From Phycisphaeraceae bacterium (GTDB lineage Bacteria; Planctomycetota; Phycisphaerae; Phycisphaerales; UBA1924), in the NCBI GenBank assembly GCA_019636555.1, contig JAHBXH010000001.1, positions 3,072,928 through 3,136,927 of the forward strand: a stretch of DNA of 64,000 nt. Reading direction: 5' to 3'. The position numbers and the translations under genes are program-made. A model generated the notes under the pieces. It ran no database searches. It was not told the origin of the DNA and saw nothing but the letters and a program-made list of their open reading frames with translations. The number at the start of each line of letters is the position of its first letter. Positions within the stretch are counted from its first letter, which is position 1. Shown one piece after another: positions 37,265 to 45,701 of this stretch.

Positions 37265-38482
37265 TTACTTGCTCAGGCGTTCGCGGATCATGGTCGCGCG
37301 GCCGATGCGGCGCTGCTCCTGATCGATCTCTTTGCCGAGCACGCGTTGGAGGTGTGCCGGCTGGACGAGCAAGAAAAGGAGATTCACCGTTTGCACGGGG
37401 AGTTCGGGGATGAGACCGAGCACAACGCCCAGGCGCACGAGGCTGAGAAGCTGCATCGATTCGTCGGCGGCGATGAGTCGCGCGTGCGTGAGTGCGCCGA
37501 GTGCGCGGAAGACCTGATCTTCGAGTGCAGCGCGACGTTTGGAAAGAAGCGTGTTGCGCGCATGGCGCTCGTACTGAATCACGTCCGGGATGATCACGTC
37601 CTGCAGATCTGCGAGCACGGCGCCCTCGGGCTTTCCGAGCGTGGTCTGATTCGAGATCTGGTAGAGATCGCCGACGGCTTCGCTGCCTTCGCCGTAGAAG
37701 CCTCGGACGGCGAGGTTCATGTCGGTCGCGGCACGCTTGACCTTCTCGATTTCGCCCGTGATTTTCAGTGCGGGCAGGTGGAGCATGACGCTCATGCGCA
37801 TACCAGTGCCGACGTTGGTCGGGCAGGCGGTGAGATAGCCGAGTTTTTTCGAGAACGCGTAGTCGAGGCCCGCTTCGAGCTTGTCGTCGATCGCGCTCGC
37901 CTCGCGCCAGCAATCGCCGAGAGAAAGACCGGCGCGCAGCATCTGCATGCGGATGTGGTCTTCTTCGTTGACCATGATGGAGAGACGTTCGTCGGGGATC
38001 GAAACCGCGACGGCGCGGGGCTCTTCCGATGCGGGAGTCGCGACGCCGCCGCTGGTCGCGGGCTTGCCCTTGGCGTGCTGCTTGGAGATCAGGTGCCGCT
38101 CGACGAGCAGGTTGCGCTCGATCGCGGGCGATTCGTGCAGATCGACCCACATGATGCGATCGCAGAGATTGGATGCGAGGATCCAGTCGCGGCAGATCTG
38201 GAGCGCACGCTCGCGATCGTCCTTTCCGGCGCGGTGAACGAAAACATGGCCGGCGAGATTGCGCGCAAGACGAACGCGAGAAGAGAGCACGATGTCGCTC
38301 GCCTCGCCTCCGTTGGTGAGCCACTCGGCGATAGCGACGCCACCCCCACCGCTCACGCCCCCACCGGAACCGGTTCCGCCGCCGTTTCCGGGGTTTTTGA
38401 TCTCACCGGAATCCGGCTTGATGCGTCCGGACCGTCCGCCCTTTGAACCATCACCCTTGGGGTTGTCGCCTTTGGAAGTCAC
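37265..38482 (-). CDS. mcsB: Protein-arginine kinase McsB
   Basis: McsB phosphorylates arginine in proteins; in Bacillus the mark targets proteins to ClpCP. It has the guanidino-kinase fold: SSRVRLARNLAGH near residue 68, NEEDHIRMQM near 170, CPTNVGTGMRMSVM near 215 and RGFYGEGSE near 258. The first 50 residues are a Gly/Ser-rich leader without counterpart in Bacillus McsB. The GTG at 38482 is 12 bases downstream of mcsA, so the pair is one operon. The Bacillus partners CtsR and ClpC are not in the window. Confidence 0.93.
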   Translation of the reverse strand: MTSKGDNPKGDGSKGGRSGRIKPDSGEIKNPGNGGGTGSGGGVSGGGGVAIAEWLTNGGEASDIVLSSRVRLARNLAGHVFVHRAGKDDRERALQICRDWILASNLCDRIMWVDLHESPAIERNLLVERHLISKQHAKGKPATSGGVATPASEEPRAVAVSIPDERLSIMVNEEDHIRMQMLRAGLSLGDCWREASAIDDKLEAGLDYAFSKKLGYLTACPTNVGTGMRMSVMLHLPALKITGEIEKVKRAATDMNLAVRGFYGEGSEAVGDLYQISNQTTLGKPEGAVLADLQDVIIPDVIQYERHARNTLLSKRRAALEDQVFRALGALTHARLIAADESMQLLSLVRLGVVLGLIPELPVQTVNLLFLLVQPAHLQRVLGKEIDQEQRRIGRATMIRERLSK

Positions 38483-38494
38483 GGGTGAGGTTCT

Positions 38495-39064
38495 TCAGTG
38501 TGCTTTGGAAATTCCCGAAGACTGAGAAATGCGCTGGAGTTGATCGCGGATTTTGGCGGCGAGCTCGTACTGCTCGGTTTTTATCGCGTCGTCGAGCTGG
38601 CGGCGGAGGATGCGCTCTCGCTCGAGTTGCTCGCGCTTGGCCGCGAGCACCCGCGCATCTTCAAGTTCGGACTTGCCGCCACCGGACTCGCTCATCCGGC
38701 GCGGGATCTTTCCGATGTGCTGCCCCGCGCCCTCGTGGGCCCGCTCGAGCAAGGGAAGCAAAAGCGATTCGAACGCGGCGTAGCACTCGGGGCAGCCGAG
38801 AAGACCCGCCTGTCGGAACTGCTCGAACGTGAAGCCGCAGTTCGAGCACGCGGGGGTCTTTGGCTTGGCGGCTTTGGGGCGCGGCTTTTCGCCGGCGACC
38901 TGCGGCAGGATGAAATTCGTGAGCAGTTCGTTCAGGGTCGGCCCGGGGCCGGCGAGGCCTTGTTTGGCGGCGCATGCCTCGCAGCAGTGGACTTCCACCC
39001 ATGCGCCGTCGCGGAGGACGGTGTCGTGGACGGTGGCTTCCTTGTCGCAGTGGTCGCACTTCAT
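38495..39064 (-). CDS. mcsA: McsB activator McsA
   Basis: McsA is the zinc-binding activator of McsB. The 189-residue product has four Cys pairs in its first 100 residues (MKCDHCDKEATVH, HCCEACAAK, ACSNCGFTFEQF, GCPECYAAFES), which fits two zinc sites. A C-terminal UvrB/UvrC motif, LRRQLDDAIKTEQYELAAKI, lies near residues 155-174. The ATG at 39064 is preferred over an upstream frame start that would include the tandem repeat. It precedes mcsB by 12 bases. Confidence 0.9.
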   Translation of the reverse strand: MKCDHCDKEATVHDTVLRDGAWVEVHCCEACAAKQGLAGPGPTLNELLTNFILPQVAGEKPRPKAAKPKTPACSNCGFTFEQFRQAGLLGCPECYAAFESLLLPLLERAHEGAGQHIGKIPRRMSESGGGKSELEDARVLAAKREQLERERILRRQLDDAIKTEQYELAAKIRDQLQRISQSSGISKAH

Positions 39065-39075
39065 GAGGGAGCATT

Positions 39076-39094
39076 CACCACAGAGGCACAGAGA
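39076..39094 (+). repeat. Short dispersed CACAGAGG-type repeat
   Basis: CACCACAGAGGCACAGAGA matches the elements at 13078 and 29301 and runs directly into the 8-bp tandem repeat. Confidence 0.55.
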
Positions 39095-39166
39095 GAAGAG
39101 GTGAAGAGGTGAAGAGGTGAAGAGGTGAAGAGGTGAAGAGGTGAAGAGGTGAAGAGGTGAAGAGGT
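39095..39166. repeat. Nine-copy 8-bp tandem repeat upstream of mcsA
   Basis: GAAGAGGT is repeated nine times without change, starting about 30 bases before the mcsA start codon. A unit of 8 cannot be a coding repeat; it could alter promoter spacing or mRNA leader length if copy number varies. Confidence 0.85.
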
Positions 39167-39229
39167 ATTGGAAGCGTACACGGGGTGTCTACCGAAAGAT
39201 TCACGCGGGATTCGGCGACGCGCTTCGGC

Positions 39230-39259
39230 AAAAACGAACAAGGCTCCGAAAGGAGCCTT
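39230..39259 (-). terminator. Terminator after rpmB
   Basis: A perfect 8-bp stem (AAGGCTCC / GGAGCCTT, 39240-39247 and 39252-39259) with a GAAA loop is followed on the minus strand by TTGTTCGTTTTT. Confidence 0.85.
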
Positions 39260-39283
39260 GGGATGCGTGCGGAAGAAAGCGGG

Positions 39284-39562
39284 TTACTGTGCCGCGGCGG
39301 ACTTCTGCTGGCGGGTGTAACCGTACTTGCGCTTGAGAGCCTTGGTGACCATGCCGGTGCGGATGGCCTTGGTCGAGGCGACGACGCGGACGTTCTGACC
39401 GTCGATGACGGCGACGATGTCCTGAAGATTCGGCTTGAAGGTGCGGCGGGTGATGCCGGTGGGCTTCAGACCGAAGCCGCCCTTGGCGACGGCCTGGCCG
39501 CGCCACGCCCGCTTCATGCCCTTGCTGACCTTCTTGCCGGTGAAATCGCACTGCCTGGCCAT
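39284..39562 (-). CDS. rpmB: 50S ribosomal protein bL28
   Basis: The 92-residue product matches bL28: MARQCDFTGKKVSKG at the start, the central GITRRTFKPNLQ and ASTKAIRTGMVTKAL. Basic residues dominate, as expected for rRNA binding. The first Cys is kept but the classic four-Cys zinc site is absent. A terminator follows directly. Confidence 0.93.
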   Translation of the reverse strand: MARQCDFTGKKVSKGMKRAWRGQAVAKGGFGLKPTGITRRTFKPNLQDIVAVIDGQNVRVVASTKAIRTGMVTKALKRKYGYTRQQKSAAAQ

Positions 39563-39653
39563 GGTTCGTACCTCGAAAAAGACCCGGAATAGGACCGGGT
39601 GGGGCCGAGATACTAGGCAGGATCGCCGCGGAATTCCGCCTCGGAAAACACCC

Positions 39654-40835
39654 TTATCGCATCAGGTTTTCGCGGCCGAGCATGACCTCCAGCGTCTGAG
39701 CGACGAGGTCGGTTTCGCGGCGAGAAAGGCTGTTGTAGAACGGGATGGCGATGGTTCGGTGGCTGACGCTCTCGGCGATGGGGAACATGCCCGGCTCGAA
39801 GCCGAACTGTTCGCGGTAGAAAGGCTGGAGATGGATGCAGGGGAAGTAGTCGCTCGCGCCCACCTCGTGGTTACGCATGCCCTTGATGATCCGGTCGCGC
39901 TCGACGGCGGTGTAGGTCGTGGCCAGTCGCACGACGAAGATGAACCAGCTCATGGTGCTTTGCGGGTCCACCGTCGGCATGATCAGGTGCTTGTTCCCGG
40001 CGAGACGCTCGATGTAATACTCGGCGACTTCGTTGCGCTTGGCGAGAATCTCTTCGAGGCGGCGGGTCTGCGCGAGGCCGAGTGCGGCATTGATCTCGCT
40101 CATGCGGTAGTTGTACCCGAGGCGCTCGTGCTTGAGCCATGAGCCGGAAGCGGTGCCGCCGGCCATCGCGTGGCCGAGCGGGCGGCCCTGATTCCGCATC
40201 GAGCGGCAGAGTTCGGCGACGCGGGCGTCGTCGGTGACGATCATGCCGCCTTCGCCGGTGGTGATCTGCTTGTTGGGGTAAAAGCCGAAGACACCGACGC
40301 GCCCGAACGTACCCGCGTTGCGCCCCTTGTGGACGGCGCCGAGCGCTTCGCAGGAATCTTCGATGAGCGGGATCTCGTACTTGGCGGCGATCTGGACGTA
40401 CTGATCCATGTACGCGGGATTGCCGAAGGTCTCGACGGCGAGAATCGCTTTCGTGCGCGGACCGATCTTCTTCTCGATCTGCGCCGGGTCCATGTTCAGG
40501 GTCTTGGGGCAGATATCGACGAAGACCGGCGTCGCTCCGACAAACAGAATCGCGTTGGAAGATGCGATGAAACTGAACGGGGTGGTGATGACCTCGTCGC
40601 CGGGTCCGATGTTGAGCGCCCGCATGATGAGGTGAAGGCCGCTGGTGCCGCTGTTGACCGCGACTGCGTGGCGCGTACCGACTTTCGCGGCGAGTTCGTG
40701 TTCGAACTGTTCGACCATGGGGCCGATGGAAAGTCGGCCGGAGCGGAGCGTCTGAAGAACAAGATCCTCTTCGAGCCGCGTGATGTCGGGTCGGGAAAGG
40801 GGGATCTCGGCGTGGGCGTGCGACATGGGTGTCAA
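39654..40835 (-). CDS. DegT/DnrJ/EryC1/StrS-type PLP aminotransferase
   Basis: The 393-residue product is a sugar aminotransferase of the DegT family, which makes amino sugars from 3- or 4-keto nucleotide sugars. NSGTSGLHLIMRAL near residue 60 and PFSFIASSNAI near 87 bind PLP. The Schiff-base lysine lies in YPNKQITTGEGGM near residue 191. The C-terminal part has IHLQPFYR near 330. The product cannot be named; surface-glycan synthesis is the usual setting, in keeping with the Gfo/Idh, KdsA and TylF genes elsewhere in the window. Confidence 0.88.
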   Translation of the reverse strand: MTPMSHAHAEIPLSRPDITRLEEDLVLQTLRSGRLSIGPMVEQFEHELAAKVGTRHAVAVNSGTSGLHLIMRALNIGPGDEVITTPFSFIASSNAILFVGATPVFVDICPKTLNMDPAQIEKKIGPRTKAILAVETFGNPAYMDQYVQIAAKYEIPLIEDSCEALGAVHKGRNAGTFGRVGVFGFYPNKQITTGEGGMIVTDDARVAELCRSMRNQGRPLGHAMAGGTASGSWLKHERLGYNYRMSEINAALGLAQTRRLEEILAKRNEVAEYYIERLAGNKHLIMPTVDPQSTMSWFIFVVRLATTYTAVERDRIIKGMRNHEVGASDYFPCIHLQPFYREQFGFEPGMFPIAESVSHRTIAIPFYNSLSRRETDLVAQTLEVMLGRENLMR

Positions 40836-40964
40836 TATCGGTCGATCCCTGGGAACGGAATACCGGCTGCGTCGGGAGAGTAGAACGGGAAGAAAGACTG
40901 CCCCCCAAGTAATGGAATAACGCCGACGGACAAGCCGGCGCTGGGTGAATCCGCGGTCGCTCGA

Positions 40965-42496
40965 TCAGAGGGAGTCGGCGAGGCGGATGACTTCCTGTTC
41001 GATGCTCTCGCAGAGCGAGGCGAGCGTCAGCCCGGCAAGGTCCGGTCCGATTTCGACCTTCATTTCTCCCAGGAGCAGAGAGCGGCCGAGATCCGATGCC
41101 GGTTCGGTGCAGGGGGCGCTCGCCGGCCCCGTTGTCGGCGCGGTGTGCCCCTTGAGTTGAGCGAGCAGGCGGTTGTGGGCGGTGATGACCGAGGAGTGAT
41201 TCGGCCGGTTCATGGCGCGGGCGATCTCGGGGAAGCTGAGCGTCGTGAGTCTGCGTGCAAGGTGGACGATGATGGATCGAGCGAGCACCACGCGCGGGTG
41301 GCGGCCCTTGCCGGCCATGTCGGAAAGCTCGACGCGAAGGCGGCGTGCCACCTCTGTTTGGATCACGGCGATCGGTACTGGCCGGCGGGGCCGGATCACG
41401 GATCCAAACGCGGGTTGCGTCGGAGAGCGCGTGCCCGAGACATCGAGCGCGCGGCGCACAGCTCCGGCATCGAGCCGGCCGCCGGCGCCAAGGTCGGGCA
41501 TGAGGCGGGAGACGGCGAGCAACTGCATGAAGAGTCCTTCGAGTTCACGGACCGACTTCCAGTTGGCCGAGGCGAGCGCCCGGGCCCCGGATTCGTCGAG
41601 CCCGAGGCCCTTACGGGCGGCGAGCTTTGTCGACAATTCGAGCCGAAGCGCGGAATCGGGCTCTTCGATCCGGAGCACCGCCCCGGACATGAAACGCGAG
41701 GCGAGCGCGCTCGAAAGCCTGCGGATGTCGCGAGGGTGCTCGTCCGAAGCCAGCACGATCCGGGCGCGATCGAGCCCGACCGCGTCGAGTGTGTGCAGAA
41801 GCTCGGTCTGCGTCGCTTCTTTGTTTGCCAGGAAGTGGACGTCGTCGATGCAGAGCAGCGCGAGGCGACGGTGCGTGCGCCGGAAGCCCTCGATCGCCCC
41901 CGCTTTGAGCGATGCGATGAATTCGTTCGTGAACGCCTCGGCACTGACGCAGCGCACCTTGGCCCCGGGATGCTTTTCCTGGAATCGCGCCGCGATGCCA
42001 TTGAGCAGGTGCGTCTTCCCCATGCCGCAGGCGGAATGGATGAAGAGCGGGCTGAGCGAGGCAACGTGATCGTCTTCCGCGATGCGGACCGCCGCGGCGT
42101 GCGCGAGGCGATTGGAGACACCGACGACGAAGTCTTCAAGACGGTGGCGGGGCGCGCCGGGCAGAGGAGCGGGCTTCGGTGCCGCGCTGACGCGCGGACG
42201 GGCGCTTTCGATCGGAAGGGGCTGCGCGATCCGCGCGGGCGCTGCTTCGGCGATGCGAAAGCGCAATTCCGCTTTTCTGCCTTCGAGAAGAGTCTGGCTC
42301 GCCACGCGGCAGAGGTCGCCACCAATCCTTCGCGAGATGAGATCGGCGACGAACGACGAGGGGGCGACAACCTCAAGCACATCGCCCCGCAAGCGCACCC
42401 CGCTCGCTTGCCGGAGGTAACGCTCGGCTCGATCGCTGCCGCCTTCGCGGGCAAGAGCGGCGATCAGACGGGGGGTCAGTTCGGGGCTTGATTCAT
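40965..42496 (-). CDS. dnaA: Chromosomal replication initiator DnaA, divergent
   Basis: The product shows DnaA architecture: a short domain I, a Pro/Ala-rich linker, an AAA+ domain and a helix-turn-helix. Walker A is SACGMGKTHLL (Ser replaces the usual first Gly), Walker B is LLCIDDVHFL and a sensor-1-like VLASDEHP follows. Domain IV has LSFPEIARAMNRPNHSSVI, where standard DnaA reads RDHTTV. The open frame continues to a GTG at 42587 without a ribosome site. A far better start (AGGAG, 6 bases, ATG at 42496) is out of frame: it reads six codons then stops. One extra C in the GCCCC run just after it (42483-42486, minus strand) would give MNQAPELTPRLIAALAREGG and join the frames. A sequencing or real one-base deletion is therefore suspected. 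Confidence 0.8.
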
Positions 42497-42948
42497 TGAA
42501 CGCTCCTGCTTCTCGTCGATCGCTTGTGCTGAGATTTTTTGTCGCCACGAGGATTCCGCTCTCTCGCCCACTCTGGACGACGCACAAAGACGGATCGGAG
42601 CCCCGAACTGTCCATGGCCTGCGGCAAAGTCCGTCCGTGACCGTCCTGGTCCTTGCCGCGTGCCTGTCCGGAGCATCCGATCTGCCAACTCGAACTCAGT
42701 TACCGTCCGTGCCCACCTCGAATCTCAGGCAAAGCGATACCCCGGACCCGGAATCGGGTACCGAAATACGAATCGCGTTGCAGGGCAGCGTGCGCACTTG
42801 CGCCGGCTGATCCCGGAAAATCTCGAGTCGGTCGAGTCCGTGACCGCAGAGAGAAATCTAGTGGCGATCAACCGATCAAACAACCCGCGAGAGCGCATTT
42901 CCGGCACTGCCGGCAGCGCAGCGGACGGAAAAAACAGGGCTTAGCGAG

Positions 42949-43002
42949 ATCTAAAAATTCTTCTCCACGCTCGCACGAGTGATGCGGACAGCATGTGGAC
43001 AA
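42949..43002. promoter_or_regulatory. Candidate replication-origin sequences
   Basis: In the 620-base gene-free gap upstream of dnaA, TGTGGACAA (42994-43002) matches the DnaA box TGTGGATAA with one mismatch. TTCTCCACG (42961-42969) is an inverted box with two mismatches. An A/T-rich stretch GATCTAAAAATTCTTC (42949-42964) sits beside them. The rest of the gap (42497-43116) shows no gene. Confidence 0.3.
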
Positions 43003-43116
43003 CATCTGTCGATTGCTTGCAACAAATTGGTGATCCGTCGTTTGCGCGAATTCTGGCACGGCGCGCCGGTGTGTGATTCCACTTGATTCAGTTGCGTGCG
43101 GCGATTGATTCAGCGC

Positions 43117-44211
43117 TCAGCCTGATCGATTTCCGTTCACACTTCGAACAAACGCCCGACGACGGCCGATGGCCGCGAAACCGAATCGCTCGTACATCTT
43201 GATCGCCGGCAGATTCCGGCAATCGACGGCGCAGGTGATCGCGTCGATGCGCGGCTCTGCGGCGGAGATGAGGGCGAGCTCCATGAGCTTGGCCCCGATG
43301 CCGCGCCCACGAGCGCCCTTGGCGAGGCCGACGTAGACAAGCTCGAGTGCGCGCTGCTCGATCACGCGGTTCAGGAGCATGCACCCGGCCGGATGCTCGA
43401 TGCCGCTTGGGTCTTTGATGAAAACGACAAACCAGATACTCGGATCGAAAACGCCGGTGGCGTAATGGCTTGCGAGAATGTCGCTGGTGGCGCGCATGCC
43501 GCAGAGCTCAGGGCAATCAAGGGTCTCGACGTACGACTCGTCGAGCACGCGCAGCAAGACCGGATCGCGTTCGGGCTGAGGCAACGACGAGAGCGGCGCG
43601 ACCCGCACGTCGGTCGGCCACTCGACTTTGCGCCTCGAAGGCTTGTGCTCGACGGGGGCGAGCGAGCGGCGGCGGTATTCGAGATCGCCAACGCACACGA
43701 AGCCGGCCCCGCGGAATGCGGATTCGGCCCACGCGTCGGAGGGCTCGGGGAGCGCCTGAAGAACTCGCACAGGCGTGCCGGGGGAATTCGAAAAGTGTGC
43801 CCCGACGGCGTTGAGCAGCGCGATGCGTTCTTCGCGGGCCTCTTCGAGTGCCCTTGGTCCCGCGGCCGCGCTCTCCTGCGATGGGCTGGGCTCGGAAATG
43901 AAGATCATCGCCGTGCGGCCGGAACCTGGAACCGCAAGACACGCCTGTCGGACGCCGGCGGAGCGCTTCCCGATTTCGGAAGTGCTCACGCTCGCCCAGA
44001 TACACGACAGATCGATTCCGTGCTCCGGGGCGCTGGAAATAAGGCGCTTGGCGGCGGCCTGCCGGTCTTTCAGCGATTGGCTCACGAGCCTTTGGGCCGC
44101 GGCAAGGAGCAATTCCTCACCGACTCGGACAACTGCGAAGCCGGGTGAGGGCTCGTGCCGGGCGGGCGGGTTGGGCGCTGAGCGGGTCATCGGCGAGCAA
44201 ACGGGGTTCAC
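43117..44211 (-). CDS. GNAT-family N-acetyltransferase
   Basis: The 364-residue product ends in a GNAT domain. The acetyl-CoA loop ARGRGIGAKLMELAL lies near residues 303-317, preceded by the beta-strand LELVYVGLAK and followed by CAVDCRNLPAIKMYERFGF near 333-351. The first 180 residues may form a second, degenerate GNAT domain, as in mycothiol-synthase-like proteins; that is tentative. Substrate unknown. It stands between the dnaA upstream region and a divergent exported protein. The start may be the ATG at 44211 or one seven codons later. Confidence 0.8.
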   Translation of the reverse strand: MNPVCSPMTRSAPNPPARHEPSPGFAVVRVGEELLLAAAQRLVSQSLKDRQAAAKRLISSAPEHGIDLSCIWASVSTSEIGKRSAGVRQACLAVPGSGRTAMIFISEPSPSQESAAAGPRALEEAREERIALLNAVGAHFSNSPGTPVRVLQALPEPSDAWAESAFRGAGFVCVGDLEYRRRSLAPVEHKPSRRKVEWPTDVRVAPLSSLPQPERDPVLLRVLDESYVETLDCPELCGMRATSDILASHYATGVFDPSIWFVVFIKDPSGIEHPAGCMLLNRVIEQRALELVYVGLAKGARGRGIGAKLMELALISAAEPRIDAITCAVDCRNLPAIKMYERFGFAAIGRRRAFVRSVNGNRSG

Positions 44212-44387
44212 GGACGAAAGAAACTCAAAAGTTCACCCGCGCGTGGGAAGTTTGACGGACGGGGCTTTGCAAGTAGACTAGCCTCCCCGCCTCGGAAACC
44301 GCGGATGAAGCGATGGGGCAAGTCAAGGGAACGCCTGGCCCGATTGCCGCGAACAGACGCAGGGCAGGAACGAGCGAAAGATCAGCT

Positions 44388-45035
44388 ATGAAGTCGACCT
44401 CCATGATGCCGCAATACTTCCGGAACCCGATCTCCCGCGTTATTTTGCTCGGTGTTGCAGCCGTCGGAATCGGCGCGATGGCCCCGGAGCCCAATCCGGT
44501 GCCGCAGCGCTGGCAGTTTGATGTGTACCCGGGCAACCTGCGGTTTGCGAAGTTTGAGACGCCGGATGGGCAGCTCCGCGGCTACTTCTTCCTGACCTAT
44601 CGCGTCGTGAACAACACGCGTGAGGATTTGCTTCTTGCCCCGCTATTCGAGCTCACCACGGAAAACGGTGACATCATCCGTTCCGGGCGGGATGTACCGC
44701 AGTCGGTCGTGAAGAAGATCATGGCGGAGGTAGACAATCCGCTCGCGCAGGACCAGATCTCGATCCTGGGAACGTTGCTCCAAGGCGAGGAGAACGGGCG
44801 CGAGGGAGTCGTCGTTTTTTCTGACGTCGATAATTCGGCCCGCGATATCACGATCTATGCAACGGGCTTCTCAGGCGAAACGGCTCCCTACGAAGTGAAG
44901 GATCCGAAAACCGGCAAAGTGCGCAAAGAGCTGCTCCGCAAGACGCTCAGCCTTGAGTACAAGCTCCCGGGCGATGTGACAGGGCGAGTGAACGAGCCGC
45001 TGCCACTCTTTGAGCAGCGCTGGGTGATGCGGTAA
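44388..45035 (+). CDS. Exported protein of unknown function
   Basis: The 215-residue product starts with a basic, Met-rich N-terminus and a hydrophobic stretch (SRVILLGVAAVGIGAMAPEP) that fits a signal peptide or anchor. The mature part is beta-rich with YFFLTYRVVNNTREDLLLAP and an acidic middle. No family is recognised. The ATG at 44388 is preferred over the frame start at 44313 because the signal peptide begins there. It precedes rpmA by 130 bases. Confidence 0.6.
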   Translation: MKSTSMMPQYFRNPISRVILLGVAAVGIGAMAPEPNPVPQRWQFDVYPGNLRFAKFETPDGQLRGYFFLTYRVVNNTREDLLLAPLFELTTENGDIIRSGRDVPQSVVKKIMAEVDNPLAQDQISILGTLLQGEENGREGVVVFSDVDNSARDITIYATGFSGETAPYEVKDPKTGKVRKELLRKTLSLEYKLPGDVTGRVNEPLPLFEQRWVMR

Positions 45036-45166
45036 AGGCGGCTTTTGGCATCCGACAACGCGTACTGGCGGGGATTCGTCGGGTCGCCCCGGCGGGGTGG
45101 TGTGCCTAATATCTTGGCCCTGCCCGGACCGGTATTGACGCGGGCACTTTTCGAGGATTTTCAGTC

Positions 45167-45475
45167 ATGGCACACAAAAAGGGCCAGGGTTCGACCAAAA
45201 ACGGCCGCGACTCCAACCCGCAATACCTCGGCGTGAAGCTCTTCGGCGGCGAGATTGCCAAGCCGGGTTCGATCATCGTCCGTCAGGTCGGCACACCGTT
45301 CAAGCCGGGCTTCAACGTCGGCATCGGCACGGACAACACGCTCTACTCGCTGGCGGCAGGCACGGTGGTCTTCAGCGGCCGCAAGGTGCACGTGGACCCG
45401 AGCGACGAGAAGGCGGAGCGTCCGGTGTGGCTCAAGGGCGGCGAGGTGAAGAAGCCGGCCAAGGCCTCGAAGTAA
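45167..45475 (+). CDS. rpmA: 50S ribosomal protein bL27
   Basis: The 102-residue product is bL27, whose N-terminus reaches the peptidyl-transferase centre. It begins [20 protein letters not shown] and has the conserved [19 protein letters not shown] and [16 protein letters not shown]. The N-terminus starts directly with the mature-type MAHKKG, without the cleaved leader seen in Firmicutes. bL21 (rplU), its usual operon partner, is not adjacent. Confidence 0.96.
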   Translation: MAHKKGQGSTKNGRDSNPQYLGVKLFGGEIAKPGSIIVRQVGTPFKPGFNVGIGTDNTLYSLAAGTVVFSGRKVHVDPSDEKAERPVWLKGGEVKKPAKASK

Positions 45476-45500
45476 GTTGCTTCAACCAAGAGTGAATCAA

Positions 45501-45533
45501 CGGGCTCCGTGACGCGGAGCCCGGTTTGTTTTT
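45501..45533 (+). terminator. Rho-independent terminator after rpmA
   Basis: A 9-bp perfect stem (CGGGCTCCG / CGGAGCCCG, 45501-45509 and 45515-45523) with a 5-base loop runs into GTTTGTTTTT. Confidence 0.88.
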
Positions 45534-45701
45534 GCGTCGGACTTTGGCCAGCTCTGATTCGAATCGTTGAGGTCGACGCCCGCAGAGCCATGAAACAACG
45601 CGCGGCGATGAAACACCCGCGCATCGATTGTCGTCTACCGTCCTGCCCAAGTCGGTCGAGTCCGCAGGACGCGCCGACGCGATTCTCCGAGGAACCGGAT
45701 T

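Noticed and set aside
39095..39166. The tandem repeat as a CRISPR array
   Set aside because: The units are 8 bases long without spacers, so it is a simple tandem repeat.
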